Of a stretch of DNA of 64,000 bases, positions 21,074 to 30,500 are shown one piece after another. The notes beneath the pieces were generated by a model, which saw nothing but the letters and a program-made list of their open reading frames with translations, was not told where the DNA came from and made no database searches. This DNA is from Phycicoccus jejuensis. Lineage in GTDB: Bacteria; Actinomycetota; Actinomycetes; Actinomycetales; Dermatophilaceae. Where the stretch lies: positions 620,001 to 684,000 of the forward strand of contig NZ_JOEE01000001.1 in NCBI RefSeq assembly GCF_000720925.1, in the 5' to 3' direction. Made by a program: the position numbers and the translations under genes. The first letter of the stretch is position 1. Every line of letters starts with the position of its first letter.

Positions 21074-21097
21074 GGGGAGTGCTCCCCCTTGTACGGT
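21074..21097 (+). promoter_or_regulatory. Candidate promoter: GGGGAG/CTCCCC dyad next to TACGGT
   Basis: GGGGAG-TG-CTCCCC (21074-21087) is a perfect dyad followed 4 bases later by TACGGT (21092-21097), a TAnnnT -10 candidate. A 5' leader of about 50 bases would precede the WXG100-like gene. No good -35 box is visible, and the dyad occupies that position, so it may bind a regulator. Confidence 0.35.
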
Positions 21098-21151
21098 CGG
21101 GGGACAGCCGGGAGGGTGGACGCCGAGAGGTCCACCGCACGAGGGGGAGGC

Positions 21152-21457
21152 ATGGGGTACGAGGTCCAGATCGAGGACCTGCGCAGCTCGGCGCAGGCGG
21201 CCCGCGACGCGCTCGACGTCGTCGAGGACACCAAGGCGCCGGACGACCTGCGCGGCATCGCCGCCGCGATCCCCGGCGCGAGCGCCGCCTCGCTCGTCGA
21301 GACCGTCGCCACCGGCTGGGAGGCCGACGTGCGCTCCTGGGTCCGCGGCGCCCGCCGCTACGCCGAGGGCCTGGAGTCCGCGGCGACGCAGTACGAGACC
21401 GACGACGCCGCCGCCCGCGCCGCGTTCACGCCCGCCGGCCCCAACCAGCCGCGATGA
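21152..21457 (+). CDS. WXG100/ESAT-6-like small helical protein
   Basis: This 101-residue acidic protein is predicted to form two long helices: IEDLRSSAQAARDALDVVED and a second run around SLVETVATGWEADVRSWVRG. The size and helix-turn-helix layout resemble type VII secretion substrates and their relatives, but the turn carries no clear WXG; GWEAD is the closest. A strong GAGGGGGAGG ribosome binding site precedes the ATG at 21152. It is translationally coupled to the DUF1023 hydrolase, a pairing seen in type VII-linked loci. No secretion ATPase gene is in the window. Confidence 0.6.
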   Translation: MGYEVQIEDLRSSAQAARDALDVVEDTKAPDDLRGIAAAIPGASAASLVETVATGWEADVRSWVRGARRYAEGLESAATQYETDDAAARAAFTPAGPNQPR

Positions 21458-23184
21458 GCCTCACCTGGGGCCAGGTGAAGCAGTGGAGGGCCGCGCCCTT
21501 CACGACGGCAGAGGAGGCGCTGACGACCAGCCGGCGCACCCTGACCGACCGCGCCGACGACCTGCGCACGATGGCCGGCCCGGCCCGCTGGACCGGCTCG
21601 GCCGCCTCGACCGCGAGCACCCGGCTGCGCCGCGTCACCGACGACCTCGAGATCCTCGTCGCCGAGGTGAGCGCCGCCCGCCGGGCCGTCATCGAGGCCG
21701 GTGACGCCGTGACCGGTGTCGAGCACGCCGTCGACGCCGCGGTCGAGTACGCGAGCGCCCACGGCCTGACGATCTCGGCCGACGGCACGGTGAGCGACGA
21801 GGCCGGCCTCCAGATGTGCTACGCCACCGAGCACGACGAGCAGGTCGCCCGCCAGGAGCGCCAGGTGCTCGTCGACGAGTGCGTCGCCCGCGTCGAGCAG
21901 GCGCTGCGGAAGGCCAACGACGTCGACGTCGACCTCGTCGCCGTGCTCACCTCCGTCCGCGACGGGACGATCGCCGACGGCTCGGACCTCTCGCTCGACG
22001 AGGCCGCCCGTGACGGGGACGCCGCCGGCCACCTCTCGCTCCTCGGCCCGCCGAGCGGAGGCACCCCCGCCGACAACACCGGATGGTGGGAGTCGCTCTC
22101 GCCGGAGGAGCAGCAGCGTGTCCTCGACGAGCACCCGGACTGGGTCGGCAACCTCGACGGCATCCCGATGGGCGTGCGCGACGAGGCCAACCGGACCCGC
22201 CTGGAGGAGACCGCCACCGAGCTGCGCGACCGGCAGCAGGACATCGAGGACGAGCTCGCCGCGATGGACCCCGACCCCTACGACCCCGAGTACCTCGCGC
22301 TGCTCGCCGAGGCGCAGACCATCCGGGAGCAGCTGGGCGCCATCGGCACGCTCGAGGAGACGCTCGACAAGCCCGACACCCACCTGCTCGTGTTCGACCT
22401 GACCCCGGGGCAGCGCCCGCAGGCCGCGGTCTCCATCGGCGACGTCGACACCGCCGACCACGTCGGGGTCTTCACCCCCGGCCTGACGAGCACGGTCGAG
22501 GGGATGGGCGGCTACGTCAACGACATGGCCGACCTGCGCGACGCGACCCTGGACCAGCTCGCCCGCAACGGCGACTTCGACAGCACGGTCGCCACGGTCG
22601 TGTGGCTGGACTACCAGGCGCCGCAGTGGGGCTCGACGTTCTCCGGCGACTCGGTCGCGCTCTCCGGTGCGGCCGAGGACGGGGGTGCCTCGCTCGCCGA
22701 CTTCTACCGGGGGATCAACTCCTCGCGCGCGACCGACCCCGACCTCACCGCGCTGGGCCACTCCTACGGGTCGACGACGACCGGGTACGGCCTCCAGCAC
22801 GAGGGCACGGGCGTCGACCGGGCGGTGTTCTTCGGCTCGCCCGGCCTCGGCACGAGCGACGTCGACGACCTCGACATCCCGAGCGGCAGCGCCTACTACG
22901 CCGAGGCGAAGTGGGACGGGGTCGGGGACCTCGGCCGGTTCGGCATCGACCCCTCGGCGATGGACGGCATCAACCACCTCGAGACCGGTGACGCGACGGT
23001 CGACGGGCAGGACTACGCGGGGGTGAGCGGCCACTCCAGCTACCTCGAGCAGCACTCGACGAGCCAGTACAACATGGCGACCGTCGTCTCCGGCCACCCG
23101 CAGGACGCCGTGGAGGGCAACAACACCGGCATCACGGACGACCCCCGCGCCTGGGACTGGTGGCCCTCGTGGCTCGGGGGGTGA
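21454..23184 (+). CDS. DUF1023 alpha/beta hydrolase with N-terminal helical domain
   Basis: This 576-residue protein begins with an all-helical region (about residues 1-150) that looks like a WXG100/LXG-type coiled segment. A linker with a WWESLSPEEQQRVLDEHPDW motif follows, and then the DUF1023 hydrolase domain (about 310-520), with WLDYQAPQ, the nucleophile motif LGHSYGSTTTG and a late His in SGHSSYL. No signal peptide is visible, so export would have to be of the type VII kind. The ATG overlaps the stop of the small helical partner. The target is unknown; an envelope or lipid ester hydrolase is possible but unproven. Confidence 0.8.
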   Translation: MSLTWGQVKQWRAAPFTTAEEALTTSRRTLTDRADDLRTMAGPARWTGSAASTASTRLRRVTDDLEILVAEVSAARRAVIEAGDAVTGVEHAVDAAVEYASAHGLTISADGTVSDEAGLQMCYATEHDEQVARQERQVLVDECVARVEQALRKANDVDVDLVAVLTSVRDGTIADGSDLSLDEAARDGDAAGHLSLLGPPSGGTPADNTGWWESLSPEEQQRVLDEHPDWVGNLDGIPMGVRDEANRTRLEETATELRDRQQDIEDELAAMDPDPYDPEYLALLAEAQTIREQLGAIGTLEETLDKPDTHLLVFDLTPGQRPQAAVSIGDVDTADHVGVFTPGLTSTVEGMGGYVNDMADLRDATLDQLARNGDFDSTVATVVWLDYQAPQWGSTFSGDSVALSGAAEDGGASLADFYRGINSSRATDPDLTALGHSYGSTTTGYGLQHEGTGVDRAVFFGSPGLGTSDVDDLDIPSGSAYYAEAKWDGVGDLGRFGIDPSAMDGINHLETGDATVDGQDYAGVSGHSSYLEQHSTSQYNMATVVSGHPQDAVEGNNTGITDDPRAWDWWPSWLGG

Positions 23185-23196
23185 CGGCCCGCCGCC

Positions 23197-23202
23197 TAGG
23201 CT
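23197..23202 (+). promoter_or_regulatory. Leaderless -10 element TAGGCT
   Basis: TAGGCT ends 8 bases before the ATG at 23211, with no ribosome binding site between. It belongs to the repeated leaderless class in this window. Confidence 0.6.
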
Positions 23203-23210
23203 GGCCGACC

Positions 23211-23771
23211 ATGGGCGGTCACCGGGGCGGGCGCGGTGCGTGGCGTCGGGGCGCGACGGTGCTGGCCGCCGTGGCGCTCGCGGCCACGGCGGGATGTTCT
23301 TCGACGACGAGCACGGGAGGCAGCATGGACCTCAGGGAGCAGCTGGCGCAGCGGCCCACCTTCGAGGAGGCCGAGAAGGGGTACCTCGCGCTCCTCGTGG
23401 AGCTGCGCGACACGATCGACGCCCAGGCCCCGGGGCTGGAGTGGCAGGCCGACGCGCCGTCGCAGCGCAGCCGGAGCGTCTGCTCGGCCCCCTTCGACAC
23501 CGTCGAGGGCGCCGAGAACGCCAACTACTCGATCGGCCGAGGCGCCAAGGGCGTCGTCCCCGACGAGCGGTGGCAGGCGACGGTCGACGCGATGCTCGTG
23601 CCGCTGCGCGAGCAGGGCTTCAGCGAGGTGACCGTCCTCCAGGACGAGCCGGGGGCGCACCAGGTCTCCGTCGGCGACCCCGCCACGGGCGCGCGGGTCG
23701 AGTTCGGCACCAAGGCCGGGACCATCCTCACGCTCTACGGCGCCTGCTTCCTGCCCGCGCAGGGCTCCTGA
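23211..23771 (+). CDS. Lipoprotein (LppA-like)
   Basis: This 186-residue protein has a basic N-terminus, a hydrophobic stretch (about residues 15-27) and a lipobox ending ATAGC, so Cys 29 is the likely lipidated residue. The mature domain has two more cysteines, in SVCSAPF and YGACFLP, that could form a disulfide. The fold and size recall the mycobacterial LppA/LppB-type lipoproteins, at low certainty. It has its own leaderless promoter and lies just upstream of nuoA2. Its function is unknown. Confidence 0.75.
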   Translation: MGGHRGGRGAWRRGATVLAAVALAATAGCSSTTSTGGSMDLREQLAQRPTFEEAEKGYLALLVELRDTIDAQAPGLEWQADAPSQRSRSVCSAPFDTVEGAENANYSIGRGAKGVVPDERWQATVDAMLVPLREQGFSEVTVLQDEPGAHQVSVGDPATGARVEFGTKAGTILTLYGACFLPAQGS

Positions 23772-23803
23772 CCGCGGCCGGGACCGGCGTCGGCGCACCC
23801 GGC

Positions 23804-23809
23804 TAGGCT
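23804..23809 (+). promoter_or_regulatory. Leaderless -10 element TAGGCT before nuoA2
   Basis: TAGGCT ends 8 bases before the nuoA2 ATG, without a Shine-Dalgarno sequence. The same hexamer stands before nuoC2 at 39203, so both halves of the split complex I set have a like promoter. Confidence 0.6.
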
Positions 23810-23817
23810 GGCGCGTC

Positions 23818-24183
23818 ATGGAGGGCTACCTCGCCGTCGCGGCGGTCGTCCTCGCGGGCGTGCTCCTCGTGACCGCCGCGATGGTCGTCCGTCGCCTCGT
23901 CGCGCCCCGCGCCGCCGACGCCGCCGGCCGCGCGACCTACGAGTCGGGCGTCGACCCGGTCGGCACCGGCTGGGCGCAGTCGCAGGTGCGCTACCTGTCC
24001 TTCGCGTTCCTCTACGTCGTCTTCGCCGTCGACGCCGTCTACCTCTTCCCGTGGGCGCTCGTCCTGCGCGACGCCGACCTCGGGGTCGCCTCGCTCGTCG
24101 AGGTCGTCGTCTTCGTCGGCGTCCTGCTCCTCGGGCTCGTCCACGCCGGCCGGCGCGGCCTGCTCCGCTGGGACCTGCGATGA
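23818..24183 (+). CDS. nuoA2: NADH-quinone oxidoreductase subunit A, second copy
   Basis: This is a 121-residue, three-helix membrane subunit at the junction of the peripheral and membrane arms. The YESGVDPVG loop after helix 1, with its conserved Glu, and [17 protein letters not shown] in helix 2 are diagnostic of NuoA. It starts a second partial complex I set, followed after 13 bases by nuoB2. The first operon's nuoA lies outside the window. The start is fixed by the leaderless -10 and the first helix. Confidence 0.93.
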   Translation: MEGYLAVAAVVLAGVLLVTAAMVVRRLVAPRAADAAGRATYESGVDPVGTGWAQSQVRYLSFAFLYVVFAVDAVYLFPWALVLRDADLGVASLVEVVVFVGVLLLGLVHAGRRGLLRWDLR

Positions 24184-24196
24184 CGGGGGAGCGCCG

Positions 24197-24778
24197 ATGA
24201 GCGTCGACCTGCCGATGCCCCGCGTCGGGCCGCTCGCCGAGCACGCACCCAAGCCGGTGCGGATGGTCCTCAACTGGGGCCGCCGCTACAGCCTCTGGGT
24301 CTTCAACTTCGGGCTCGCCTGCTGCGCCATCGAGTTCATCGCCACGTCGATGGGCCGGCACGACTTCATCCGGCTCGGGGTCATCCCGTTCGCGCCCGGT
24401 CCGCGGCAGGCCGACCTCATGGTCGTCTCCGGCACCGTCACCGACAAGATGGCGCCGGCCATCCGCCGCCTCTACGACCAGATGCCCGAGCCCAAGTACG
24501 TCATCTCGTTCGGGGCGTGCAGCAACTCCGGTGGGCCGTACTGGGACTCGTACTCGGTGACCAAGGGCGTCGACCAGCTCGTGCCCGTCGACGTCTACGT
24601 GCCCGGGTGCCCGCCGCGGCCCGAGGCGCTGCTCCAGGGGATCATCACGCTGCAGCAGAAGATCGCCGCCGAGCGGGTCAGCGGCGCCGCCATCGCCGAG
24701 CGCCGGCGGGGCCGGTTCGCCGGCCACCGCGCGGCCACGGCCGCCGACGTCACCCGCGGGCTGGTCGCGCGCCCGTGA
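24197..24778 (+). CDS. nuoB2: NADH-quinone oxidoreductase subunit B, second copy
   Basis: NuoB holds cluster N2, the last iron-sulfur centre before quinone. The 193-residue product has all four ligands: the adjacent pair Cys 42-43 in GLACCAIEF, Cys 108 in FGACSNSGG and Cys 138 in [14 protein letters not shown]. The catalytic core is therefore intact. The partner NuoD, which forms the quinone pocket with NuoB, has no copy next to it. The C-terminus is Arg/Ala-rich. Its stop overlaps the DUF2568 gene by 4 bases, and the rest of the complex I genes resume 14.4 kb further on. Confidence 0.95.
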   Translation: MSVDLPMPRVGPLAEHAPKPVRMVLNWGRRYSLWVFNFGLACCAIEFIATSMGRHDFIRLGVIPFAPGPRQADLMVVSGTVTDKMAPAIRRLYDQMPEPKYVISFGACSNSGGPYWDSYSVTKGVDQLVPVDVYVPGCPPRPEALLQGIITLQQKIAAERVSGAAIAERRRGRFAGHRAATAADVTRGLVARP

Positions 24779-25143
24779 GCACGCCCGTCCTCGCGCTGCT
24801 GGCGCTCGTCGCCTTCGTCACCGAGCTCGCGCTCTTCGGCGGGGTCGGGGCGCTTGCCCACCACGCGGTCGGCGGGGGAGCGGCCGGCTGGGCCGCGGCC
24901 GTCGTCGCCACGCTGCTGGTGCTCGTCCTCTGGGGCCTGTTCATGGCGCCGAAGGCCCGCCTGCGCCTCGCCCCCGGTCCCCGCACCGCGGCCGCGGTCG
25001 TGCTCGTCTACGGCGTCGCGTTCGGGCTGCTCGCCGCGGGGTGGACCGGGTGGGCGTGGTTCGTCGGCGTCGCCGGGCTCGTCGTCGTCGCGGCGCAGAC
25101 GGTGCTCCACCGCCCCGCGGAGCACGGCGCCCCCGCGTCCTGA
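24775..25143 (+). CDS. DUF2568 (YrdB-like) membrane protein
   Basis: This 122-residue protein has four hydrophobic segments and the WGLFMAPKA motif typical of the DUF2568 family of small membrane proteins of unknown function. The GTG overlaps the nuoB2 stop as GTGA, so it is translated with nuoB2 although it is not a known complex I subunit. It occupies the position after nuoB2 where a C or D subunit would normally stand. Confidence 0.7.
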   Translation: MSTPVLALLALVAFVTELALFGGVGALAHHAVGGGAAGWAAAVVATLLVLVLWGLFMAPKARLRLAPGPRTAAAVVLVYGVAFGLLAAGWTGWAWFVGVAGLVVVAAQTVLHRPAEHGAPAS

Positions 25144-25160
25144 CCGACGCCTGACCCGGG

Positions 25161-25215
25161 CGTCACCCGCGCCTCCCGCAATGGTCACCCGCTGTTCCCC
25201 CGGAGGTCGGCGGCA
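25161..25215 (+). promoter_or_regulatory. Candidate PHO box: 11-base repeat register upstream of phoX
   Basis: Units CGTCACCCGCG (25161), GGTCACCCGCT (25183), GTTCCCCCGGA (25194) and GGTCGGCGGCA (25205) lie in an exact 11-base register, with one weak unit at 25172. Units at 25183 and 25194 each match about 9 of 11 positions of the Streptomyces PhoP direct-repeat consensus as I remember it. The array ends 17 bases before a TAGCGT -10, covering the -35 region. Confidence 0.5.
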
Positions 25216-25232
25216 GGGTCCCCTCGCGCACC

Positions 25233-25238
25233 TAGCGT
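25233..25238 (+). promoter_or_regulatory. Probable -10 box TAGCGT of phoX
   Basis: TAGCGT fits the TAnnnT pattern and lies 37 bases before the phoX ATG. The -35 region is taken up by the candidate PHO box, as expected for an activator-dependent promoter. Confidence 0.45.
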
Positions 25239-25275
25239 CCTGCGCGGACACCCACGCCGAGCCCCGGGAGACCCC

Positions 25276-27330
25276 ATGACCATCGCCCCCGAGAACCGCC
25301 GGATGCTCTCGCTCGTGCCCCACGCACGCGGCAAGCGCAGCGCGGTCACCTGCGAGCTGAAGTGCGGCAACGCCTGCGCGCACCCCGCCCCGAACACGAG
25401 CGAGAACGGCTACTTCCGCGACATCGCGAGCGCGGCGTTCAGCCGCCGCCGCATGCTCGGCGGCGTCGGGGGCGGCGCGCTCGCGGTCGCCCTCTCGCCG
25501 GCCGGGCAGGCCGTCGCCGGCGGCCGCGGCAGCGCCCACCACGGTGCGGGCCTGCGCTTCACGCCCATCGCGCCGGTGCCGGCCGACGTCGACGACCTGA
25601 CGGTCCCGAAGGGCTGGACCTGGACGCCGGTGATCCGCTGGGGCGACCCGCTCTTCCGGCACACCCCGGAGTTCGACCCGGAGCACCAGACCGAGGCGGC
25701 GCAGCGGCAGCAGGTCGGCTACAACTGCGACTACCTCGACATCATCGAGCGCAAGGGCAGCGGGGGACGGCGCGCCGTCGCGGTCCTCAACCACGAGTAC
25801 ACGAACGAGAACATCATGTTCCCGCCGACCGACGACGAGCAGACCCTCGCCGAGCAGAAGCGGGTCGCGATGGCCGCGCACGGCCTGACCGTCGTCGAGC
25901 TGCGCCGCTCGGGCCGGGGCCGCCCCTGGAGCATGGTGCGCGGCGCCCGCCTCAACCGGCGCATCCACCTGCAGACCGAGTTCGCCGTCGACGGCCCCGC
26001 CGCCGGCCACCCGCTCCTGCGCACCCAGGACGACCCGCTGGGCCGCCGCATCCTCGGGACGCAGAACAACTGCTCCGGCGGCACGACCCCGTGGGGCACC
26101 GTGCTGTCGGGCGAGGAGAACTTCAACCAGTACTTCGTCGCGAACGACACCCCCGAGAACAAGCGCTACGGCATCCCGACGACCGCCGGCGGCCGCGCCT
26201 GGTGGACCGTCGACCCGCGGTTCGACGCCCGGCAGCCGGGCTACGAGAACGAGGTCCACCGCTTCGGCTGGGTCGTCGAGATCGACCCCGAGGACCCCGA
26301 CTCCACCCCGGTCAAGCACACCGCGATGGGCCGCTTCAAGCACGAGAGCGCGAACATCCGCGTCGCCCCCGACGGCCGGGTCGTCGCCTACTCCGGCGAC
26401 GACGAGCGCTTCGACTACCTCTACAAGTTCGTCTCGTCGAAGACGATGGTCAAGGGCTCCTCCCGGGCGGCGCGGGAGGCCAACAAGCGCCTGCTCTCCT
26501 CCGGCGACCTCTACGTCGCCAGGCTCACCGGCGACAGCCCGGCCGGGCAGATCGACGGCTCCGGCGACCTGCCCGCCGACGAGGCCTTCGACGGCAGCGG
26601 CCGGTGGATCCCGCTCGTCGAGGGCGGCCGCTCGAAGGTGGCCGGAATGAGCGTCGCCGAGGTCCTCGTCTTCACCCGCCTGGCCGCCGACCGCGTCGGC
26701 GCCACGAAGATGGACCGGCCCGAGGACGTCCAGCCCAACCCGGTGACCGGCAGGGTCTACGCGGCGCTGACGAACAACACCAACCGCGGTGTCGGCTCCA
26801 ACCCGGGCGTCGACGAGGCCAACCCCCGCGTCACCAACCGCGAGGGCCACGTCCTCGAGCTGACCGAGCACCGCAACGACCCGACCTCGACCCGCTTCGC
26901 GTGGACGCTCCTGCTCGTCTGCGGTGACCCGAGCTCGGCCGGGACCTACTTCGGCGGCTACGACGGCCCCGTCTCGCCGATCTCCTGCCCCGACAACGTG
27001 GCGTTCGACTCCACCGGCGCCCTGTGGATCTCGACCGACGGCCAGCCGGGCACGCTCGGGCTCAACGACGCCCTGCACCGCGTCACCCTCTCCGGGCGGC
27101 AGCGCGGCAAGGTCGAGCAGTTCCTCGCCGTGCCGCGCGAGGCCGAGACCTGCGGCCCGGTCGTCCACGACCGCGACGGGTCGGTCTTCGTGGCCGTCCA
27201 GCACCCGGGGGAGGAGGGGTCCTGGGCCGACCAGCACTCCTACTTCCCCGACTACGTCGCGCCCGGGACCCTCTCGCGCGGCCGCTGGGGCGGGCCCCGG
27301 CCGAGCGTCGTGCAGGTGCACCGCGCCTGA
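25276..27330 (+). CDS. phoX: PhoX-type alkaline phosphatase, Tat-exported (DUF839)
   Basis: This 684-residue protein belongs to the calcium/iron-dependent PhoX phosphatase family, which releases phosphate from organic esters outside the cell. The N-terminus has the family signature CELKCGNAC (residues 26-34), then a twin-arginine motif SRRRML at 56-61 and a hydrophobic stretch with an Ala-X-Ala-type end near 81. The Tat motif is deep inside the protein, as in other actinobacterial members. The ATG at 25276 follows GGGAG by 7 bases. The upstream 11-base repeats suggest induction by phosphate starvation. Two hairpins follow the gene. Confidence 0.85.
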   Translation: MTIAPENRRMLSLVPHARGKRSAVTCELKCGNACAHPAPNTSENGYFRDIASAAFSRRRMLGGVGGGALAVALSPAGQAVAGGRGSAHHGAGLRFTPIAPVPADVDDLTVPKGWTWTPVIRWGDPLFRHTPEFDPEHQTEAAQRQQVGYNCDYLDIIERKGSGGRRAVAVLNHEYTNENIMFPPTDDEQTLAEQKRVAMAAHGLTVVELRRSGRGRPWSMVRGARLNRRIHLQTEFAVDGPAAGHPLLRTQDDPLGRRILGTQNNCSGGTTPWGTVLSGEENFNQYFVANDTPENKRYGIPTTAGGRAWWTVDPRFDARQPGYENEVHRFGWVVEIDPEDPDSTPVKHTAMGRFKHESANIRVAPDGRVVAYSGDDERFDYLYKFVSSKTMVKGSSRAAREANKRLLSSGDLYVARLTGDSPAGQIDGSGDLPADEAFDGSGRWIPLVEGGRSKVAGMSVAEVLVFTRLAADRVGATKMDRPEDVQPNPVTGRVYAALTNNTNRGVGSNPGVDEANPRVTNREGHVLELTEHRNDPTSTRFAWTLLLVCGDPSSAGTYFGGYDGPVSPISCPDNVAFDSTGALWISTDGQPGTLGLNDALHRVTLSGRQRGKVEQFLAVPREAETCGPVVHDRDGSVFVAVQHPGEEGSWADQHSYFPDYVAPGTLSRGRWGGPRPSVVQVHRA

Positions 27331-27342
27331 CCCCACGCCCCC

Positions 27343-27380
27343 GACGGGCCGGAGACGCCGCACGGCGTCCCCGGCCCGTC
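27343..27380 (+). terminator. Terminator hairpin after phoX
   Basis: A 17-base left arm (27343-27359) and right arm (27364-27380) pair with a single mismatch around a 4-base loop, 12 bases after the phoX stop. It is GC-rich and lacks a T tract. Confidence 0.65.
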
Positions 27381-27419
27381 GCCGTCGGTCCGGCGGCGCG
27401 GCCGGGCCCACGTTCGTCA

Positions 27420-27436
27420 CCCGGCGAAACGCCGGG
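27420..27436 (+). other. Short perfect stem-loop before the Ig/Fn3 gene
   Basis: CCCGGCG-AAA-CGCCGGG is a perfect 7-bp stem with a 3-base loop, about 100 bases before the Ig/Fn3 protein start. It may be a second terminator or part of the 5' control region of the next operon. Confidence 0.35.
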
Positions 27437-27537
27437 GCGGCTTTGTCCCAACCGGCACACCTGACCCAACGGGATGGCCCACAATGACTGCGGGCACGGA
27501 GGTCGGTCCGTGCCCGAGGCCGATGGACCGAGGGTTC

Positions 27538-30500
27538 ATGAGCGAGGTGCGAAGCTCGTCGCGGCGTGACCAGCGGTCCCGCCGCGGGTTCCGGCGACCC
27601 CGCACGGGCACGGTCGTCGCGACCGTCGTCGCGCTCGTCCTCGGCGGCTACGGCTGGGCCGCGACGCAGGGCGAGGGGTACACGACCGACCACCCCGAGG
27701 CCAACGACGGCACCCTCTGGGTGACCAACGACCGCTCCGGCCTCTTCGGGCGGCTCAACGGCCCGGCCGCCCGCCTCGACGCCGCCTTCCCGCCCGCAGG
27801 CGACGAGCCAAGCCAGAGCTACGCGCTCGACGTCGTCCAGTCCGGCAGCTCGGTCCTCACCCGCGACCGGCAGACCGGCCGGGTCGCGGCCGTCGACGTC
27901 CGCACCGGCGCCCTCGTCACCGACCGCGCGGTCTCGCTCCCGAACCGGACGCTGCTCGCCGTCGGCGGCAGCACCACCGCCACCGTCGACACCGAGACCG
28001 GCAGCGTCCACGTCGCGCACTCCACGAACCCCACCCTCGCGGCGGTCGACGGCCTCGACGGCCGCGCCGCCGACGACGTCCCCATCGCCCAGGACGCCAC
28101 GACCGAGTTCCCGGCCGACGTGGCGGTGGGCGCCGACGGCACGGCCTACGCCGCCGGGTCCGGGGGACGGCTGACGACCCTGCGCCCGACCGCGGACGGC
28201 GGCTTCCGGCCGGTCCGCAGCTCGCTCGGCGGCCCGCTCCAGGAGACGCAGATCGTCCTCACCCCCGGTGGGCCGGTCGTCCTCGACACCGTCACCGGGG
28301 TCCTCGTGCGGCCCGGCGGCGCCCGGGTCGTCCTCAGCGGCGAGTCGGTGGCCGGCGGCGTGCCGCAGGAGGTCACGACGACGGGTGAGGTGCTCGTGAG
28401 CACCCCGCGCGCCCTCCTCGCGGTCGACCTGGCCGGCGGGGTCACCCGGTCGCTCACACCGGGCGGCCCCGGCCCCGGCACGGCGCCCGTCGTGCTCGAC
28501 GGCTGCGCGTACGCCGCCTGGTCGGGCACGCCCGGCCGCGCCGTCCGGGTCTGCAGCGGCTCCGCCCCCGAGACGGTGACCCTCACCGACGCCGGCACGC
28601 TCAGCTCCCCCCGCCTGCGGGTCAACCACCGCACCGTCGCGCTCAACGACACCTCGACCGGTGCCGTCTGGGACGCCGACACCGGCAAGCGGCTCGACGA
28701 CTGGGCGGCCGTCGCGCCCCCGTCCTCGCAGGCGCCCCGGGACGACACCGACCCGTCGTCGGTCGTCGACCGCACCGCCAAGCCGCCGCAGGCGCGCGAC
28801 GACGAGGTCGGGGCCCGGGCCAACCGCACGAGCGTCCTGCACGTCCTCGACAACGACGCGAACCCCAGCGGCAGCGTCCTGTCCATCACCCGGGTCTCCG
28901 GGATGCCGGAGCGCGACGGCGCGCTCGACATCTCGCCCGACGGGCAGACCGTCCAGCTGACCCTCCCGCCGGCGGCGCGCTCCACCGGCTTCGACTACGT
29001 CATCGACGACGGCCGGGGCAACCGCTCCACGGCGCGCGTCACCGTGACCGTCCGCGCGCCGGACGAGAACGGGGCCCCCGTCCTGCGGAGCAACTACGTG
29101 CCGACCGTGACGTCGGTGACCAACCGCGGCTCGGTCACGATCCCCGTCGCCGGCGACTGGCGCGACCCCGACTCCGACCCCGTCGCGGTCACCGGCGCCA
29201 GCGACGGCGACCGCTCCGTCGGCGTCACCCCCGACGGCCGGCTGCGCTACACCGCGACCGGCGAGACCGGCCCGCGCACGCTCGAGTACACGGTGACCGA
29301 CGGCACGGCCGAGAGCACCGGGCGGCTGAGCCTCGACGTCCTCGCCCCCGACGCGGACCAGACGACTCCGGCCACGGCGCTGCCGGACGTCGGGCGCGGC
29401 GAGGTCGACAAGCCGATCGTCCTGCGCCCGCTCGAGAACGACATCCCCGGCACCGACCCCACCGATCCCTCGGCCCGCCTCCAGCTCGCGGGCAACGTCA
29501 CCGGCCCCGACGGCACGACGGTCGCGACGAGCATCGAGGCCGGCACGGTGACCGTCACGGCGGGCGCCCCCGGCACCTACCTCCTCGCGTACACGGTGCG
29601 CTACGGCTCGGCGAACCCCGCGCGCGGCGCGATGCGCGTCGACGTGCGCGCCGCCTCCGCGCGCACCGGGGACATCACCGCGATGCTCGACCAGGCCGTC
29701 GTCCACGGCCAGACCGCGACGGTCACCGACGTCCTCGCCAACGACGTCGACCCCTCGGGCGGCCTCCTCACGGTGCAGAGCGCCGAGGCCGACAGCTCGG
29801 ACGCCGTGCAGGTCGCGGTGCTGCGGGGCCGGTGGCTGCGCATCGTCCCGAACCGCCCGGAGCTGCGGCCCAACCCGATCCTCGTCCGGTACACGGTGAC
29901 CAACGGCGCCGGCAAGACGGCCGTCGGCTCGGTGTCGGTCCTCCAGCTGCCCGCGCCGAAGGACGACGCCCCCGTCGCCGTCGACGACACCGCCACGGTC
30001 CGCTCCGGCGACCAGGTCTCGATCCCCGTCCTCGACAACGACCTCGACCCCGGCGGCACGACCCTCCGGCTCGCCCCGCAGGTCGAGGGGGCCGCGCGCA
30101 GCGGCATGCTGCCGGTGGGCGGCGCCGACGGCGGACCGACCGACGAGCCGACCGGCGCGGCGTACGTCGCCGGCTCGGTCGTGCGCTACCAGGCACCCGT
30201 GGTCACCGAGCAGCGCACCGTCACCATCACCTACGTCGCCGAGAACGCCGCCGGGTCGCGGGCGTCCGGCACGGTCCGCGTCACGGTCACCCCGCCGCCG
30301 GACGCGCAACGCCCCAACCGCGCCCCGACCCCGGCGACGCTCGAGGGCCGGGTCGTCGCGGGCGACACCATCACGGTGTCGATCGCGGGCTCCGGCGCCG
30401 ACCCGGACGGCGACTCGACGACCCTCGTCGGGCTGGCGTCCGCGCCGCGCCTCGGCCGCGTCCTCGCGGTGACGCCGTCGTCCATCACCTACCAGGCGTA

